Source: Phytoactinopolyspora halophila (GTDB lineage: Bacteria; Actinomycetota; Actinomycetes; Jiangellales; Jiangellaceae). From it: a stretch of DNA of 64,000 bases. Positions 20,757-31,778 of this stretch are shown piece by piece. The translations under genes and the position numbers were made by a program. The DNA is taken from NCBI RefSeq assembly GCF_003287285.1, contig NZ_QMIG01000021.1:1-64000 (forward strand). Direction: 5' to 3'. A model generated the notes under the pieces. It saw only the letters and a program-made list of their open reading frames with translations. It was not told where the DNA came from and searched no databases. The stretch's first letter is position 1, and each line of letters opens with the position of its first letter.

Positions 20757-23280
20757 CAGCCGCGCAGCACGGCCCCGGTCCGTTCGGCCGCAGCGGCAAC
20801 CGCCGCGTCCCGCGCCGCCGACGTGTCGTCGACGGTCAGGGTGCGATCCGGCGCCCGGAAACGCAGGGCGTAGGCCAGCGACTTGCGCCCCTCCCCGATC
20901 TGCTCGCCGCTGTAGACGTCGAACAGGCGCACCGATTCCAGCAGCTCCCCCGCACCGGCACGCAGCGCGCTCTCCACCTCCGCCGCGGGCACCGACTCGT
21001 CGACGACGAGCGCCACGTCCTGCGTGGCCACCGGGAACGTCGATACGTCGGGCGCCGGCACGGGCTCGTCGGAGACCGGCAACGCGTCCACGTTCAGCTC
21101 CATGACGGCCGTGCGCTCGGGCAGCCCCAGCGCCTTGACCACGCGCGGGTGCAGTTCACCCGCGTATCCCAGCAGCGTCGCCTCGGCGTAGACAGCGGCG
21201 CAGCGTCCCGGATGCCACGGCGGCTGCTCTGCCTGCTCGATCCGCAACCGGACACCGGCTGCCTCCCCGACCACGCGTGCCGCCTCGACCGCGTCGGCCC
21301 AGGACACCGCGCGGCCCGGGCCCCACCAGCCGGCTGATTCCCAGCGCCCGCACAGCGCGACCGCGATGTGGCGAGGCTGCTCCGGCACCGCAGACTCCAG
21401 CACGGCGAGCTCCTCGTCGGTGGGGCGGCGATCCACCGGCAACCGGGGCGCCACCGGCGCATCGTCGGGACCCGGCCGGAACACGAGTCCCGACTCGTAC
21501 ACGGTGAGATCGGTGGCGCCGCGGCCCACGTTCCGCCGCAGCGTCGCCAGCAGGCCAGGAACGAGCGTGGTGCGCAGCAGCGGCTGCTCGTCAGAGATCG
21601 GATTGGCCAGCCGCAACGCCCGGCGTCGCGGATCGTCGGGAGCCAGGCCCAGCGCGTCGAACTCCGCCTCACCGACGAACGGGTATGACGGCGCCTCGAC
21701 GAATCCGGCCGCGGCGACCGCCCGTTCCACCCGGCGGCGCAGCCGCTGCCGGGCGCTCACCCCGCGCCCGGGTGGGGCCACCGGGAGCGTCGACGGCACG
21801 GCGTCGTAGCCGTACAGCCGGGCGACCTCCTCGATCAGGTCGTAGGGATCCGTCAGGTCCGGCCGCCAGGTGGGGGGAACGACGCGGAACCGGTACGGAT
21901 CGGGGGTGGTCACCTCCGCCCCGACAGCTGCGAGCAGGCGGCTGACCTCGTCGGCGGGATAGTCGACCCCGACGACACGGCCCGGCAGGTCAGTGTCGAT
22001 CTCCACGGCCGCCGGAACCGGTACCGATCCCGCGATGGTGATGCCCGGCTCGACGGTGGCCCCGCCCAGCTCGGAGAGCAGCTGCGCCACCCGGCTGGCG
22101 GCCGCCGCTGGCAACGCCGGATCGACACCGCGCTCGAAACGCCGGGACGCCTCGCTGGGCAACTTGTGCCGCCGGGCCGTGCGGGCCACGCCGGTCGCCT
22201 CGAAGTGTGCCGCCTCGATGACGATCGACGTGGTGGTGGGACCGATCTCCGTGGTTCCGCCGCCCATGACACCGGCCAGGCCGATCGGCCCGGACTCGTC
22301 GGTGATCAGCAGGTCGTCCTCGTCGAGGGTGCGCACGACGTCGTCGAGCGTGGTGAGCTTCTCCCCCACCTCGGCGCGGCGCACCCCGATCGGCCCGCGC
22401 AGCAGGTCGCCGTCGTACCCGTGAATGGGCTGACCGAATTCGAGCATGACGTAATTGGTGACATCGACCGCCAGCGAGATCGGCCGCATCCCGGCGAGCT
22501 GCACGCGCCGCCGCAGCCAGCGCGGGCTGGGCGCGGCCGGATCGAAACCGGAAACCCGGCGTGCGACGAAGACCGGGCACCGTTCGGTGTCCTCGACGCG
22601 CACCGGATAGCTGGTGGGTGCGTCGGCAGGCGGCAACGCCACGTCCGCGGGATCGCGGAACGGAACGCCGTAGGCGATGGCGACCTCCCGGGCGACGCCG
22701 CGGACCGACAGGCAGTATCCACGGTCCGGTGTCACGGCTATGTCCAGCACGTCGTCGCGCAGGTGCAGCAGCGGCACCGCGTCGTCGCCGGGCACACCCT
22801 CGTCGGGGCCGAGGACGAGGATGCCCGTGTGGTCGTCGCCGATGCCGAGCTCGCGCACCGAGCAGATCATGCCATCCGACACGTGGCCGTACGTCTTGCG
22901 TGCGGAGATCGCGAATCCACCGGGCAGCACGGCCCCGGGCAGCGCGACCACGACGAGGTCACCGACGCCGAAATTGCGCGCGCCGCACACGATGCCCCGG
23001 GTCCGCGTCCGCACGGACTCGTCATGAATGCTCGGCCGATCCTCGTTGTGCTCGGGGCCGACGTCGACCGAACACCAGCGGATGGTCTTGCCGTTCTTGT
23101 GGGTCTCCTCGACGAACTCGGCCACTCGGCCCACGACCAGCGGGCCCGTGACGTCAGCGCCCGCCTCGTCGACGGTCTCGACCTCCAGCCCGGCGCGGAT
23201 CAGCCGCGCCGCGACGTCGCGGGCGTCGACCCCCGCCGGCAGGTCCACGTATTCCCGCAGCCAGGACAGGGGGGTACGCA

Positions 23281-23281
<1 letters not shown>
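20756..23281 (-). CDS. pheT: Phenylalanyl-tRNA synthetase beta subunit
   Basis: Large subunit of the alpha2-beta2 enzyme charging tRNA-Phe; also holds the editing site. The 841 residues show an N-terminal EMAP-type tRNA-binding domain ([19 protein letters not shown]), B3/B4 editing and B5 regions, and the C-terminal anticodon-binding domain ([16 protein letters not shown]). ATG at 23281 overlaps the pheS stop (TGATG), which fits one-to-one subunit synthesis. Its own stop overlaps the deacetylase start. Confidence 0.97.
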
Positions 23282-24444
<1,163 letters not shown>

Positions 24445-24556
24445 CGACTCCGCGTCTGTCGTTCGCCCGGGAGATTCCCGGCGCCACGGTTCACGTCGTC
24501 GTTGGCGCGTGGACGTCGTGCCGGGCCGAGCTGGATGCGGCCGTCGGGCGAGCGGA

Positions 24557-25027
24557 TCAGGACGCGTCGCCATCGACCAACCGGGGCGGGAACCCTCCCG
24601 TGGCGATCGGGCCCCAGCGCTGCGGGGTGACGCGGATCAGCGACTTGCCCTGCCGGCGCATCGCCTCCCGGTACTCGTCCCAATCCGGATGCTCACCAGC
24701 GATGTTGCGGTAATACTCTACCAACGGCTCGAGCGCGTCCGGCATGTCGAGGACCTCCGCCTGGCCATCGAGCTGCACCCAGGCATCACCGAACTCGTCG
24801 GACAGGACGACAACGCTGGCCCGCGGCGTTTTCCGGACGTTGCCGGCCTTGGCCCGATCCGGATAGGTGGAGACCACGATTCGGCCATCGTCGTCGACGC
24901 CGCACGTGACCGGCGATGCCTGTGGCCACCCGTCCGCACGGAACGTCATCAGCACCGCGTGGTGACGCGGCCGGACGAATTCCAGGAGACCGTCGAGGTC
25001 GACATCGGTGTTCGTGGCGATCTTCAC
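24557..25027 (-). CDS. PPOX-class F420-dependent oxidoreductase-like protein
   Basis: A 156-residue split beta-barrel protein of the pyridoxamine-phosphate-oxidase/F420 superfamily: HHAVLMTFRADGWPQASPV, then RIVVSTYPDRAKAGNVRKTPRAS, then WVQLDGQAEVLD. Relatives in actinobacteria bind F420 and reduce varied substrates. GTG at 25027 is preceded by AGGATGGA. It sits alone between pheS and the SpoU gene on the same strand, without overlaps, and has no clear pathway link. Confidence 0.85.
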   Translation of the reverse strand: MKIATNTDVDLDGLLEFVRPRHHAVLMTFRADGWPQASPVTCGVDDDGRIVVSTYPDRAKAGNVRKTPRASVVVLSDEFGDAWVQLDGQAEVLDMPDALEPLVEYYRNIAGEHPDWDEYREAMRRQGKSLIRVTPQRWGPIATGGFPPRLVDGDAS

Positions 25028-25185
25028 GCGTCCATCCTAGAGACACGCTGCCGATCGCACCTCGCGGCGTCGGCACCCCGACGGCGCGTGGTACGTCTCA
25101 GCTATCACATCGCCGGCCGCTGCTTCGTCCCGAAGGCACGGGAAGATCGCCAGGTCGTCGGATGAATGCGGGCAGGTCCGGCGGT

Positions 25186-25989
25186 TCATCGAGCCCGGCG
25201 CTGGGCGCGAGCGGATGCGTAGAGGCAGACGGCGGCCGCGGTCGCGAGGTTCAAGCTCTCGGCCCGTCCGTAGATCGGAACCCGCACCACGTGGTCGGCG
25301 CGGGATCTGGCGTCGTCGGGCAGCCCCCACGCCTCGTTGCCGAACACCCAGGCGGCGTTCCTGGCCAGCATGCCGGCGGCCGCAGCGTCGTCGAGATCGC
25401 GCTCGCCGGAGCCGTCGGCGGCCAGAACGGTCATGCCCAGGCCGCGAAGGCGGTCGATCACGGCATCCAGCGGGGATCCCGTTACCACCGGCAGGTGGAA
25501 GAGGCTGCCCGCAGAGGCGCGCACGGCCTTGCCGCCTTCGGGATCGGCGGACCCGTGGGTGAGCACCACGGCGTCGGCTCCGGCGGCGTCGGCGCAGCGG
25601 ATGACCGTGCCCACGTTTCCGGGGTCACGGCTGTCGGCCAGAACCGCGATCAGCGCTCCGGCTGGAAGGTCGTCGAGGGGCACGACGACGCGGCGGCACA
25701 CGGCCACGATTTCCTGCGGCGTGACGGTCTCGGAGAGGGATGCGAGCGCGGCCGTGTCGGCCACGTGCACCTCGATCCCGGAGCGCACCGCGTCGTCGAC
25801 GATGTCGGCGTGGTGGTCACGGGCGTCGGCGGTGACGATCACGTCCCGTATCCGGTCCGCTCCGGTAGCTACCGCCTCCCGAACGGCCTGGGCTCCTTCG
25901 GCGAGGAAGAGCCCCGCCTTCTCGCGCCCGGCCCGGCGGGTCAACTTGCGAGCCTGACGGATTCGCCCGGAACGCTCCGTCAACTCCAC
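25186..25989 (-). CDS. SpoU/TrmH-family RNA 2'-O-methyltransferase
   Basis: A 267-residue AdoMet-dependent 2'-O-ribose methyltransferase with the SPOUT knot motifs DSRDPGNVGTVIRCADAAGA, WVFGNEAWGL and PIYGRAESLNLATAAAV, plus an N-terminal RNA-binding SpoU_sub_bind-type domain. The equivalent gene in mycobacteria is annotated tsnR; here the modified nucleotide is unknown, and it should not be assumed to give thiostrepton resistance. GTG at 25989 is the start. The rplT-rpmI-infC group lies upstream on the same strand. Confidence 0.9.
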   Translation of the reverse strand: MELTERSGRIRQARKLTRRAGREKAGLFLAEGAQAVREAVATGADRIRDVIVTADARDHHADIVDDAVRSGIEVHVADTAALASLSETVTPQEIVAVCRRVVVPLDDLPAGALIAVLADSRDPGNVGTVIRCADAAGADAVVLTHGSADPEGGKAVRASAGSLFHLPVVTGSPLDAVIDRLRGLGMTVLAADGSGERDLDDAAAAGMLARNAAWVFGNEAWGLPDDARSRADHVVRVPIYGRAESLNLATAAAVCLYASARAQRRAR

Positions 25990-26016
25990 GACCGACGATC
26001 ACCCCGCCCGATGGCC

Positions 26017-26112
26017 ATGATCATGGGTGGCCGCAACGATGACACGTCTTCTCGGGCCGCAACAGGTCTGTAGACGTGTTACGGCCCGAGAAAACGTACC
26101 AAACATGATCAT
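26017..26112. repeat. Interrupted palindromic element between rplT and the SpoU gene
   Basis: Nested arms: ATGATCATG (26017-26025) with CATGATCAT (26104-26112), TTCTCGGGCCG (26049-26059) with CGGCCCGAGAA (26082-26092), and a competing pair ACACGTCT (26042-26049) with AGACGTGT (26072-26079). The outer arm contains the TGATCATG of family A. The AA runs beside CGGCCCGAGAA do not form a convincing U-tract for leftward transcription. Confidence 0.65.
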
Positions 26113-26140
26113 TCTGACGGGGCGGATGAACCCCGGAGTG

Positions 26141-26521
26141 TCACGCTGCCGGGGCGTTGCGGTCCTCCGGAAGCGCCGCCCGAGCGGTCTCGATCAACGA
26201 CTTGAATGCGGCGGGGTCGTTCACGGCAAGATCGGCGAGAATCTTGCGGTCCACCTCGACCTCTGCCAGCCGCAGCCCTTGGATGAAGCGGTTGTACGTC
26301 AGGCCCTCGGCCCGCGCAGCAGCATTGATCCGGGTGATCCAGAGCTGGCGGAAATCACCTTTGCGCTGCTTGCGATCGCGGTAGGCGTAGACCAGCGAGT
26401 GCGTGACCTGTTCCTTGGCCCTCCGGTAGACCCGCGAACGTTGTCCGCGATATCCCTTGGCCTGGTCGAGAACCTCCCGACGTTTCTTCTGGGCGTTGAC
26501 CGCCCGCTTCACGCGTGCCAC
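26141..26521 (-). CDS. rplT: Ribosomal protein L20 (bL20)
   Basis: Large-subunit assembly protein of 126 residues beginning [20 protein letters not shown], with the typical [15 protein letters not shown] and [11 protein letters not shown] segments. It is the third gene of the conserved infC-rpmI-rplT unit and lies 93 bases after rpmI. Length matches the family. Confidence 0.98.
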   Translation of the reverse strand: MARVKRAVNAQKKRREVLDQAKGYRGQRSRVYRRAKEQVTHSLVYAYRDRKQRKGDFRQLWITRINAAARAEGLTYNRFIQGLRLAEVEVDRKILADLAVNDPAAFKSLIETARAALPEDRNAPAA

Positions 26522-26614
26522 TGAAACTCCTTGTCAAGTCCGGCCGGCTGGCGGCCAGGCGTCGTCTGTCATTCTCATCGGGATGCGGCCCGCAACGATC
26601 GGCCGCCACCGAGC

Positions 26615-26809
26615 TCACTTGCCGAGCATCTTCCTTGCTCGCTTGCGGTCGTTCTTCGACACCTCGACCGTGCCGTCGAGCCGGCGAGTGAGAGTGCTGC
26701 TCTTGTGTTCGAGGTAGTGGCGCCGGTTGGCACGCTGGCGCAAGACCTTGCCGGTGCCCGTGACACGGAACCGCTTGCTCGCACCGCTATGCGTCTTGTT
26801 CTTCGGCAT
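26615..26809 (-). CDS. rpmI: Ribosomal protein L35 (bL35)
   Basis: A 64-residue basic protein beginning [18 protein letters not shown], a clear bL35, ending [13 protein letters not shown]. It starts 17 bases after the infC stop codon and is followed by rplT. Confidence 0.98.
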   Translation of the reverse strand: MPKNKTHSGASKRFRVTGTGKVLRQRANRRHYLEHKSSTLTRRLDGTVEVSKNDRKRARKMLGK

Positions 26810-26826
26810 GATTGCCGTACTCTCCT

Positions 26827-27504
26827 CTACTCCTCGTTCTCGGCGGCCTGCCCGCGTGCGGGCTTCTCGGCGCGCTCCTTCTCCGCGGCGGCTCGGTTCG
26901 CGGCCCGTTCCGCCTTCTCTGCCTCGGCGTCGGCTTCGCGCTTTGCCTGCCGCTCCGCCTTGGCGGCTTGCCGCTCGGCCTTGGCATCCGACTTCTTCTT
27001 GTGCGGCCCCAACACCATGACCATGTTCCGGCCATCTTGTTTCGGTGCAGACTCGACGAAACCCAGCTCGTCGACGTCTTCCGCCAGCCGCTGCAGCAGC
27101 CGGAAACCAAGCTCCGGCCGGGACTGCTCGCGGCCCCGGAACATGATCGTGACCTTGACCTTGTCCCCGTCGGCCAGGAAGCGCTCCACGTTGCGCTTCT
27201 TGGTCTCGTAGTCATGGTTGTCGATCTTGGGACGGAGCTTCTGTTCCTTGATCAGGACATGCGACTGATTCTTCCGAGCCTCGCGCGCCTTCATCGCGGA
27301 CTCGTACTTGTGCTTGCCGTAATCCATGAGCCTGGCCACGGGAGGCCGGGCCGTCGGCGCCACCTCTACCAGATCGAGCTCAGCCTCCGCTGCCAGACGC
27401 AGAGCGTCCTCGATACGGACGATGCCGACCTGCTCACCGTTGGGGCCGACGAGCCGGACTTCCGGTACCCGGATCCGGTCATTGATACGGGGCTCGACGC
27501 TGAT
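26827..27504 (-). CDS. infC: Translation initiation factor IF-3 with an AUC start codon
   Basis: Binds the 30S subunit and checks initiator tRNA and start codon. The protein reads [19 protein letters not shown] at its N terminus. There is no in-frame ATG or GTG near this point. An AGGAGG lies five bases before an ATC codon at 27504-27502; an out-of-frame ATG in that gap cannot be used. Non-AUG starts are the known basis of infC autoregulation in other bacteria. The 225 residues include a C-terminal tail of about 55 Lys/Ala/Glu-rich residues common in actinobacteria. Confidence 0.95.
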   Translation of the reverse strand: MSVEPRINDRIRVPEVRLVGPNGEQVGIVRIEDALRLAAEAELDLVEVAPTARPPVARLMDYGKHKYESAMKAREARKNQSHVLIKEQKLRPKIDNHDYETKKRNVERFLADGDKVKVTIMFRGREQSRPELGFRLLQRLAEDVDELGFVESAPKQDGRNMVMVLGPHKKKSDAKAERQAAKAERQAKREADAEAEKAERAANRAAAEKERAEKPARGQAAENEE

Positions 27505-27838
27505 GCCATCCTCCTGATGCCTAGGGGTTGTATAAGATCGACTGCCATTTACGCTGTGATTGCCACAAAAACGGCCCCCACTGCGCACAGCGGAGGCCTT
27601 CCAGCACGTGGCACCCGACGCGATCAGCAGCCGCGCCGCATGCCACACAAGCATCGCTTTGATGCTAGACCTGGAACCCGACGACCATGATGACCGTGGC
27701 GGGTGGGAGGGTCTCCGCTTGCGTTCCACCCTCACAGGACCTTGTGGTGCCCTGCTCGAGTGAACCGGTCAGTATGCCAGGCTATCACGTGTGAACTGGC
27801 GTTCCCATACAGCCGCTGAGCTCGCCGCGCCCGCTGCT
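27505..27838 (-). other. Gene-free infC leader region
   Basis: No coding potential is convincing between the SseB-like gene end and infC. The part next to infC holds AGGAGG and, 63 bases upstream of the start codon, a terminator-like hairpin (separate entry). A promoter could not be fixed; TAGCAT near 27662 on the minus strand is one weak -10 candidate. The region most likely carries the infC operon promoter and regulatory leader. Confidence 0.55.
27567..27598 (-). terminator. Terminator-like attenuator hairpin in the infC leader
   Basis: On the minus strand GGCCTCCGCT (27598-27589) pairs with AGTGGGGGCC (27582-27573), ten pairs including two G-U, around a six-base loop. A G and C are followed by five T (27571-27567). 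An intrinsic terminator between promoter and infC suggests premature-termination control of infC-rpmI-rplT. Seen: hairpin and T-run. Inferred: regulation. Confidence 0.65.
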
Positions 27839-28342
27839 TCAGTCGCTTCCCCAGGCGACCACGGGCCGCCACCCCGACGCCAGAGTACGCAGGCCCTCGG
27901 CATCCACCGAGAACAGCACCGGTCCGGCGAGATCGATGACCAGCGCATCAGCACCATCGGCCACGGCAGCCTCCGCTGCCGCCCGGGTGGTGACCGGCAC
28001 CGGCCGGGCATCGGGATCCCACCGGTACATGGACTCCAGCGACGTGAAGGCCAGCAGCCCACGCCGGCCGTCACGGCCGATCGTGCTCACCGCCGCCATG
28101 TGTGACGTCTTCTCTTCATCCCCACCCGATGGTCCGCGCTCGACGATAGTGGCGTCGGACGCATGAGACACGGCTACAACCGGGACGAGCAGCCGGGCGC
28201 TGGACAGCGCGGACAGCACGTCGGCGGGCCCACCTTCGCCCCGCTCGTAGGCCGACAACGCGGCCTCCAGAAGTGGATCAGCCGCGCCCTCATCGTCACC
28301 GAACGCCGTCGTTGGCAACGTCCTACTCAAATCCGAAGTCAC
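27839..28342 (-). CDS. SseB-like protein (SseB N-terminal domain)
   Basis: A 167-residue cytosolic protein with SseB-domain features: DPLLEAALSAYERGEG, ARLLVPVVAV, MAAVSTIGRDGRRGLLAFTSLESM and GADALVIDLAGPVLFSVDAEGL. The function of actinobacterial SseB-like proteins is not known; they commonly sit upstream of infC, as here. GTG at 28342 is the chosen start. It lies inside a 19-base palindrome and lacks a good ribosome site, so either the start is elsewhere or the dyad controls it. Confidence 0.8.
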   Translation of the reverse strand: MTSDLSRTLPTTAFGDDEGAADPLLEAALSAYERGEGGPADVLSALSSARLLVPVVAVSHASDATIVERGPSGGDEEKTSHMAAVSTIGRDGRRGLLAFTSLESMYRWDPDARPVPVTTRAAAEAAVADGADALVIDLAGPVLFSVDAEGLRTLASGWRPVVAWGSD

Positions 28343-28354
28343 GGAGCGTGACTT
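28336..28354. promoter_or_regulatory. Palindrome over the SseB-like start codon
   Basis: AAGTCACG, three bases, CGTGACTT is a perfect 8-base dyad. The proposed GTG start (28342-28340) lies within it. Candidate operator or RNA hairpin masking the start. Confidence 0.45.
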
Positions 28355-28517
28355 TAGCTCGCTTTGCCCGCAGATGCCAGACCCCGGAACCGGTTCGTTG
28401 CATACAACTTCACAGACCGCCGTCCCGATTCGCACAATAGGCCGGTAAACTCACTTTTGTGATCATGTCCGTGTCGGCTGCACCGGCACGGCGCCGTCGA
28501 CCGTACACTGCCTAGCT

Positions 28518-30713
28518 GTGGACATTTCCGTCTCCGATGCACCCGCAGGCCGCCTCATCGACGGCCGGTACCGCGTCGACTCGCTGCTCGCACGCGGCGG
28601 AATGGCCACGGTATACCTGGCCACCGACACGCGTCTCGAGCGCACGGTGGCGCTCAAGGTCATGCACGCCGAGCTCGCTGCCGACGACGACTTCGTCGCC
28701 CGGTTCATCAGCGAGGCACGTTCCACCGCACGGCTGACCGACCCCCATGTCGTGAGCGTCTTCGACCAGGGCGAGGACGAGGGCGCGGTGTTCCTCGCCA
28801 TGGAGTACGTCGAGGGCCGCACCCTGCGCGACATGCTCAACGAGCAGGGGCGCTTGCAGCCTGCCTTTGCCCTCGAAATCCTCGAGTCCGTGCTCTCGGC
28901 GTTGCGCGCCGCGCACGAGGCCGACATCGTGCATCGGGACGTCAAACCCGAGAACGTGCTCATCAGCGACGACGGGCGGGTCAAGGTCACCGACTTCGGC
29001 GTCGCCCGCGCCCCTCGCGGCCCCAACACCACGGCCCGCGGGCTACTGCTGGGGACGGTCAACTACATCTCACCCGAGCAGGCCCTCGGCCACCAAGCGA
29101 CGCCGTGCTCGGACGTGTACGCCGCCGGCACCATGCTCTACGAGCTGCTGACCGGCTCACCACCGCATACCGGCGCCACCGACTTCGTCGTCGTCCGGGC
29201 GCACATCGACGAGGACGTACCGCCGCCCTCGGAATCCGTGCCGGTACCGGCAGTCGTCGACGATCTGGTGGCGACCGCAACGGCCCGCGACCCGGACAGC
29301 CGCTACAGCGACGCCGGGACGTTCCTGGCTGCCGTACGTTTCGCGCGCACCGCCGTCACGAAGGGTGCGGTACCGGCCAGGGCCGGCCGGCACGCCTCCC
29401 GCCCCACGCCGACGTCGACGCCTCCCCCTCCGCCACCCCCTCCCGGGAGCGACGCGGCCGGCGCCGCCAGTGGCAGCGTTCCCGCGGCTCCCGACGATCT
29501 CGTCGAACAGCTACCCGGGCACGGCCCGGACGCCGACGCCGACCCAGCGGTGAACGGTCACGGGCCCGCACAGCGCGGCGAGGATGCGCTCAGCCCCATC
29601 GACGTCGCCACCGCCTTTTACCATGACCAGCCGCTCGCCGACGAGGCCGGTTCATCGGCTCAGGCGGCGCCGATGCCGCCCAAGACCAACCGTACCCGGG
29701 TGATCAGCCCCGTTCCCGACGAGCTGGAGGACACCTCCCACGATTCGGAGTCCCCCGACGCCGACAGCCCGGAAGCACGCAGATCCGCGCGCCGCCAGCG
29801 CCAACGCCAGGGCCGGAGCTGGCGCGGACCGCTCGTCTTCGCGCTGGTCGTGCTCGTGACGGCGGCGGTCACCATCGCTGCCTGGTGGTTCGGTGCGGGA
29901 CGGTGGACCTCCACGCCCGCACTGATCAACCTGGAACCCGAGGAAGCCATCGCCGCAGCCGAGGAAGCTGGCTTGAACGCCTCGGCTGACGGGGAAGCGT
30001 ACTCCGAGAGCGTCGAACCGGGACTGGTGGTCGACACCGAACCGGCACCCGGCGAAGAGATCCTGCGTGGCGACACCATCACGTTGATCATCTCCCAGGG
30101 TCCGGAGCGATACGAGGTTCCTGACATCACAGGTATGCGGAAGGATCAGGCGCAACAGGCCCTGGAAGATCGCAACCTCGCTGTCTCGTTCACCGAAGAA
30201 CACCATGCCGAGGTCGAGGAAGGACAAGTGATCTCGCAAGATTACGAGCCGGGCGAGGAGGTTCGCCCGGACACCGAGATCGCGGCGACCTTGAGCCTCG
30301 GACCGAAACCGATCGAGCTCGACGACCATACGGGAAGCTCGCTCGACGAAGCCACGGCTGCGCTCGAAGACGCCGGCCTCCAGGTCGAATCCTCCGAAGA
30401 GTTCCACGACGAGGTCGCGCCCGGGGTCGTCATCTCCCAAGAGCCCCAGGGCGGGAGCACGGTGCACGAGGGTGACACCATCTCCTTGACCGTCTCCAAG
30501 GGACCCGAAATCGTCAAGGTCAAGGTTCCCGACGTCGTCGGCGAGTCGCCGCAGGATGCGGAACGCCGGCTCGCCGAAGCCGGGTTCGCGGTGGAAATCG
30601 ATCGCGTGTTTCCACGCGCCGACTGGCTATACCGGCCCACCGTCGAGCGTCAAGAGCCGGACGGTGGCACGATGGCCCCGCAAGGCTCCACGGTCACCAT
30701 CCACGTCAGGTGA
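28518..30713 (+). CDS. PASTA-domain serine/threonine protein kinase
   Basis: Membrane receptor-like kinase of 731 residues, similar in plan to PknB/PknL. The kinase domain has the ATP-loop GGMATVY, K47, HRD at 139-141 and DFG at 159-161. A Pro/Ser/Asp-rich linker follows, then one membrane helix at about 436-463, and four extracytoplasmic PASTA domains that in relatives bind muropeptides or lipid II. GTG at 28518 has no ribosome site, but TACACT lies about ten bases upstream, so the mRNA may be leaderless. Endonuclease IV and DAHP synthase genes follow. Confidence 0.95.
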   Translation: MDISVSDAPAGRLIDGRYRVDSLLARGGMATVYLATDTRLERTVALKVMHAELAADDDFVARFISEARSTARLTDPHVVSVFDQGEDEGAVFLAMEYVEGRTLRDMLNEQGRLQPAFALEILESVLSALRAAHEADIVHRDVKPENVLISDDGRVKVTDFGVARAPRGPNTTARGLLLGTVNYISPEQALGHQATPCSDVYAAGTMLYELLTGSPPHTGATDFVVVRAHIDEDVPPPSESVPVPAVVDDLVATATARDPDSRYSDAGTFLAAVRFARTAVTKGAVPARAGRHASRPTPTSTPPPPPPPPGSDAAGAASGSVPAAPDDLVEQLPGHGPDADADPAVNGHGPAQRGEDALSPIDVATAFYHDQPLADEAGSSAQAAPMPPKTNRTRVISPVPDELEDTSHDSESPDADSPEARRSARRQRQRQGRSWRGPLVFALVVLVTAAVTIAAWWFGAGRWTSTPALINLEPEEAIAAAEEAGLNASADGEAYSESVEPGLVVDTEPAPGEEILRGDTITLIISQGPERYEVPDITGMRKDQAQQALEDRNLAVSFTEEHHAEVEEGQVISQDYEPGEEVRPDTEIAATLSLGPKPIELDDHTGSSLDEATAALEDAGLQVESSEEFHDEVAPGVVISQEPQGGSTVHEGDTISLTVSKGPEIVKVKVPDVVGESPQDAERRLAEAGFAVEIDRVFPRADWLYRPTVERQEPDGGTMAPQGSTVTIHVR

Positions 30714-30728
30714 GCCGCCCCTCAGGGA

Positions 30729-31598
30729 GTGCGAACCATCAACACGACGCCACGGCAACCCGCTCTGATCGGCACCCACCTGGCCACGGCCGGGAAACTG
30801 GCCACCGTTCCGGAACGCGCCGCCGACCTCGGCGCCGAGAGCGTGCAGGTGTTCCTCGGCAACCCCCGGGGGTGGGCCACGACGCCCGGTGACCCGGCGA
30901 GCGACGCCGCCTTCCGGGCTTGCGCCGCGGCACGATCGATGCCGGTGCTGGTTCATGCGCCCTACCTGGTCAACGTGGGCAGCCCGACCCCGCTGACCTA
31001 CGAGCGTTCCAAGGCCAGCGTCGCTCACGCCATGCGGCGGGGCCACGAGGTCGGGGCCTCCGGCGTCGTCGTTCACACCGGCTCCTGCGTCGCCCAGGGC
31101 AGCCGTGATGCCGCCATGAAGCAGGTACGCGAGGCGTTGTTGCCGGTGCTCGACGGCATCGACGACGACGGGCCGGCACTCCTGCTGGAACCGACGGCGG
31201 GGCAAGGACAGTCACTCTGCGCGACCATCGACGATCTCGCGTCCTACCTCGACGTGCTCGATCACCACCCACGCGCGCGCATCTGCTTCGACACGTGCCA
31301 CGCGTTCGCGGCCGGGCACGACGTGGCCGAGCCCGGTGGCATGACGGCAGCCCTGGACGCGTTGGTCAGCGTCGCCGGTCCCGGCCGGCTCGCCGCTATC
31401 CACGCGAACGACTCCAAAGACGTCCGCGGATCGTTCCGTGACCGGCACGAGCGTATCGGCGCCGGGCACATCGGGAGCGCGGCGTTCGCCGAACTGCTGC
31501 GCCACCCGGCCGTCGCCGGCCTCCCCGTCGTCCTGGAAACGCCGGGCGGCCCGCCTGCCTATGCTGAAGACCTCGCGCTGCTTCGAAAGCTGCGGTGA
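30729..31598 (+). CDS. nfo: Endonuclease IV-family apurinic/apyrimidinic endonuclease
   Basis: Cuts DNA 5' to abasic sites in base-excision repair. The 289-residue TIM-barrel protein has metal-site motifs HAPY, VVVHTGS, LLEPTAGQG, CFDTCHAF and HANDSKDVRGSFRDRHERIG GHIG in the endonuclease IV order. It starts at GTG 30729, 15 bases after the kinase gene, with AGGGA abutting the start, so translation may depend on coupling. Gene symbol follows the family name. Confidence 0.9.
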   Translation: MRTINTTPRQPALIGTHLATAGKLATVPERAADLGAESVQVFLGNPRGWATTPGDPASDAAFRACAAARSMPVLVHAPYLVNVGSPTPLTYERSKASVAHAMRRGHEVGASGVVVHTGSCVAQGSRDAAMKQVREALLPVLDGIDDDGPALLLEPTAGQGQSLCATIDDLASYLDVLDHHPRARICFDTCHAFAAGHDVAEPGGMTAALDALVSVAGPGRLAAIHANDSKDVRGSFRDRHERIGAGHIGSAAFAELLRHPAVAGLPVVLETPGGPPAYAEDLALLRKLR

Positions 31599-31778
31599 CC
31601 GGGCGAGGATGGCTCCCCGATGCTGACCCGGACCGCATTTTGCACCGAATTTTCCGATCAGCGGCCGGATATGACAAAGACAGTGACCGATCCGTAACCA
31701 ATCGTCTTATCACCCGGACGCCGAGTCCATCTCGCCGACCTGCTGCCTTACCGTCTGTGTGGCGGAAGGAGTCTGGCC

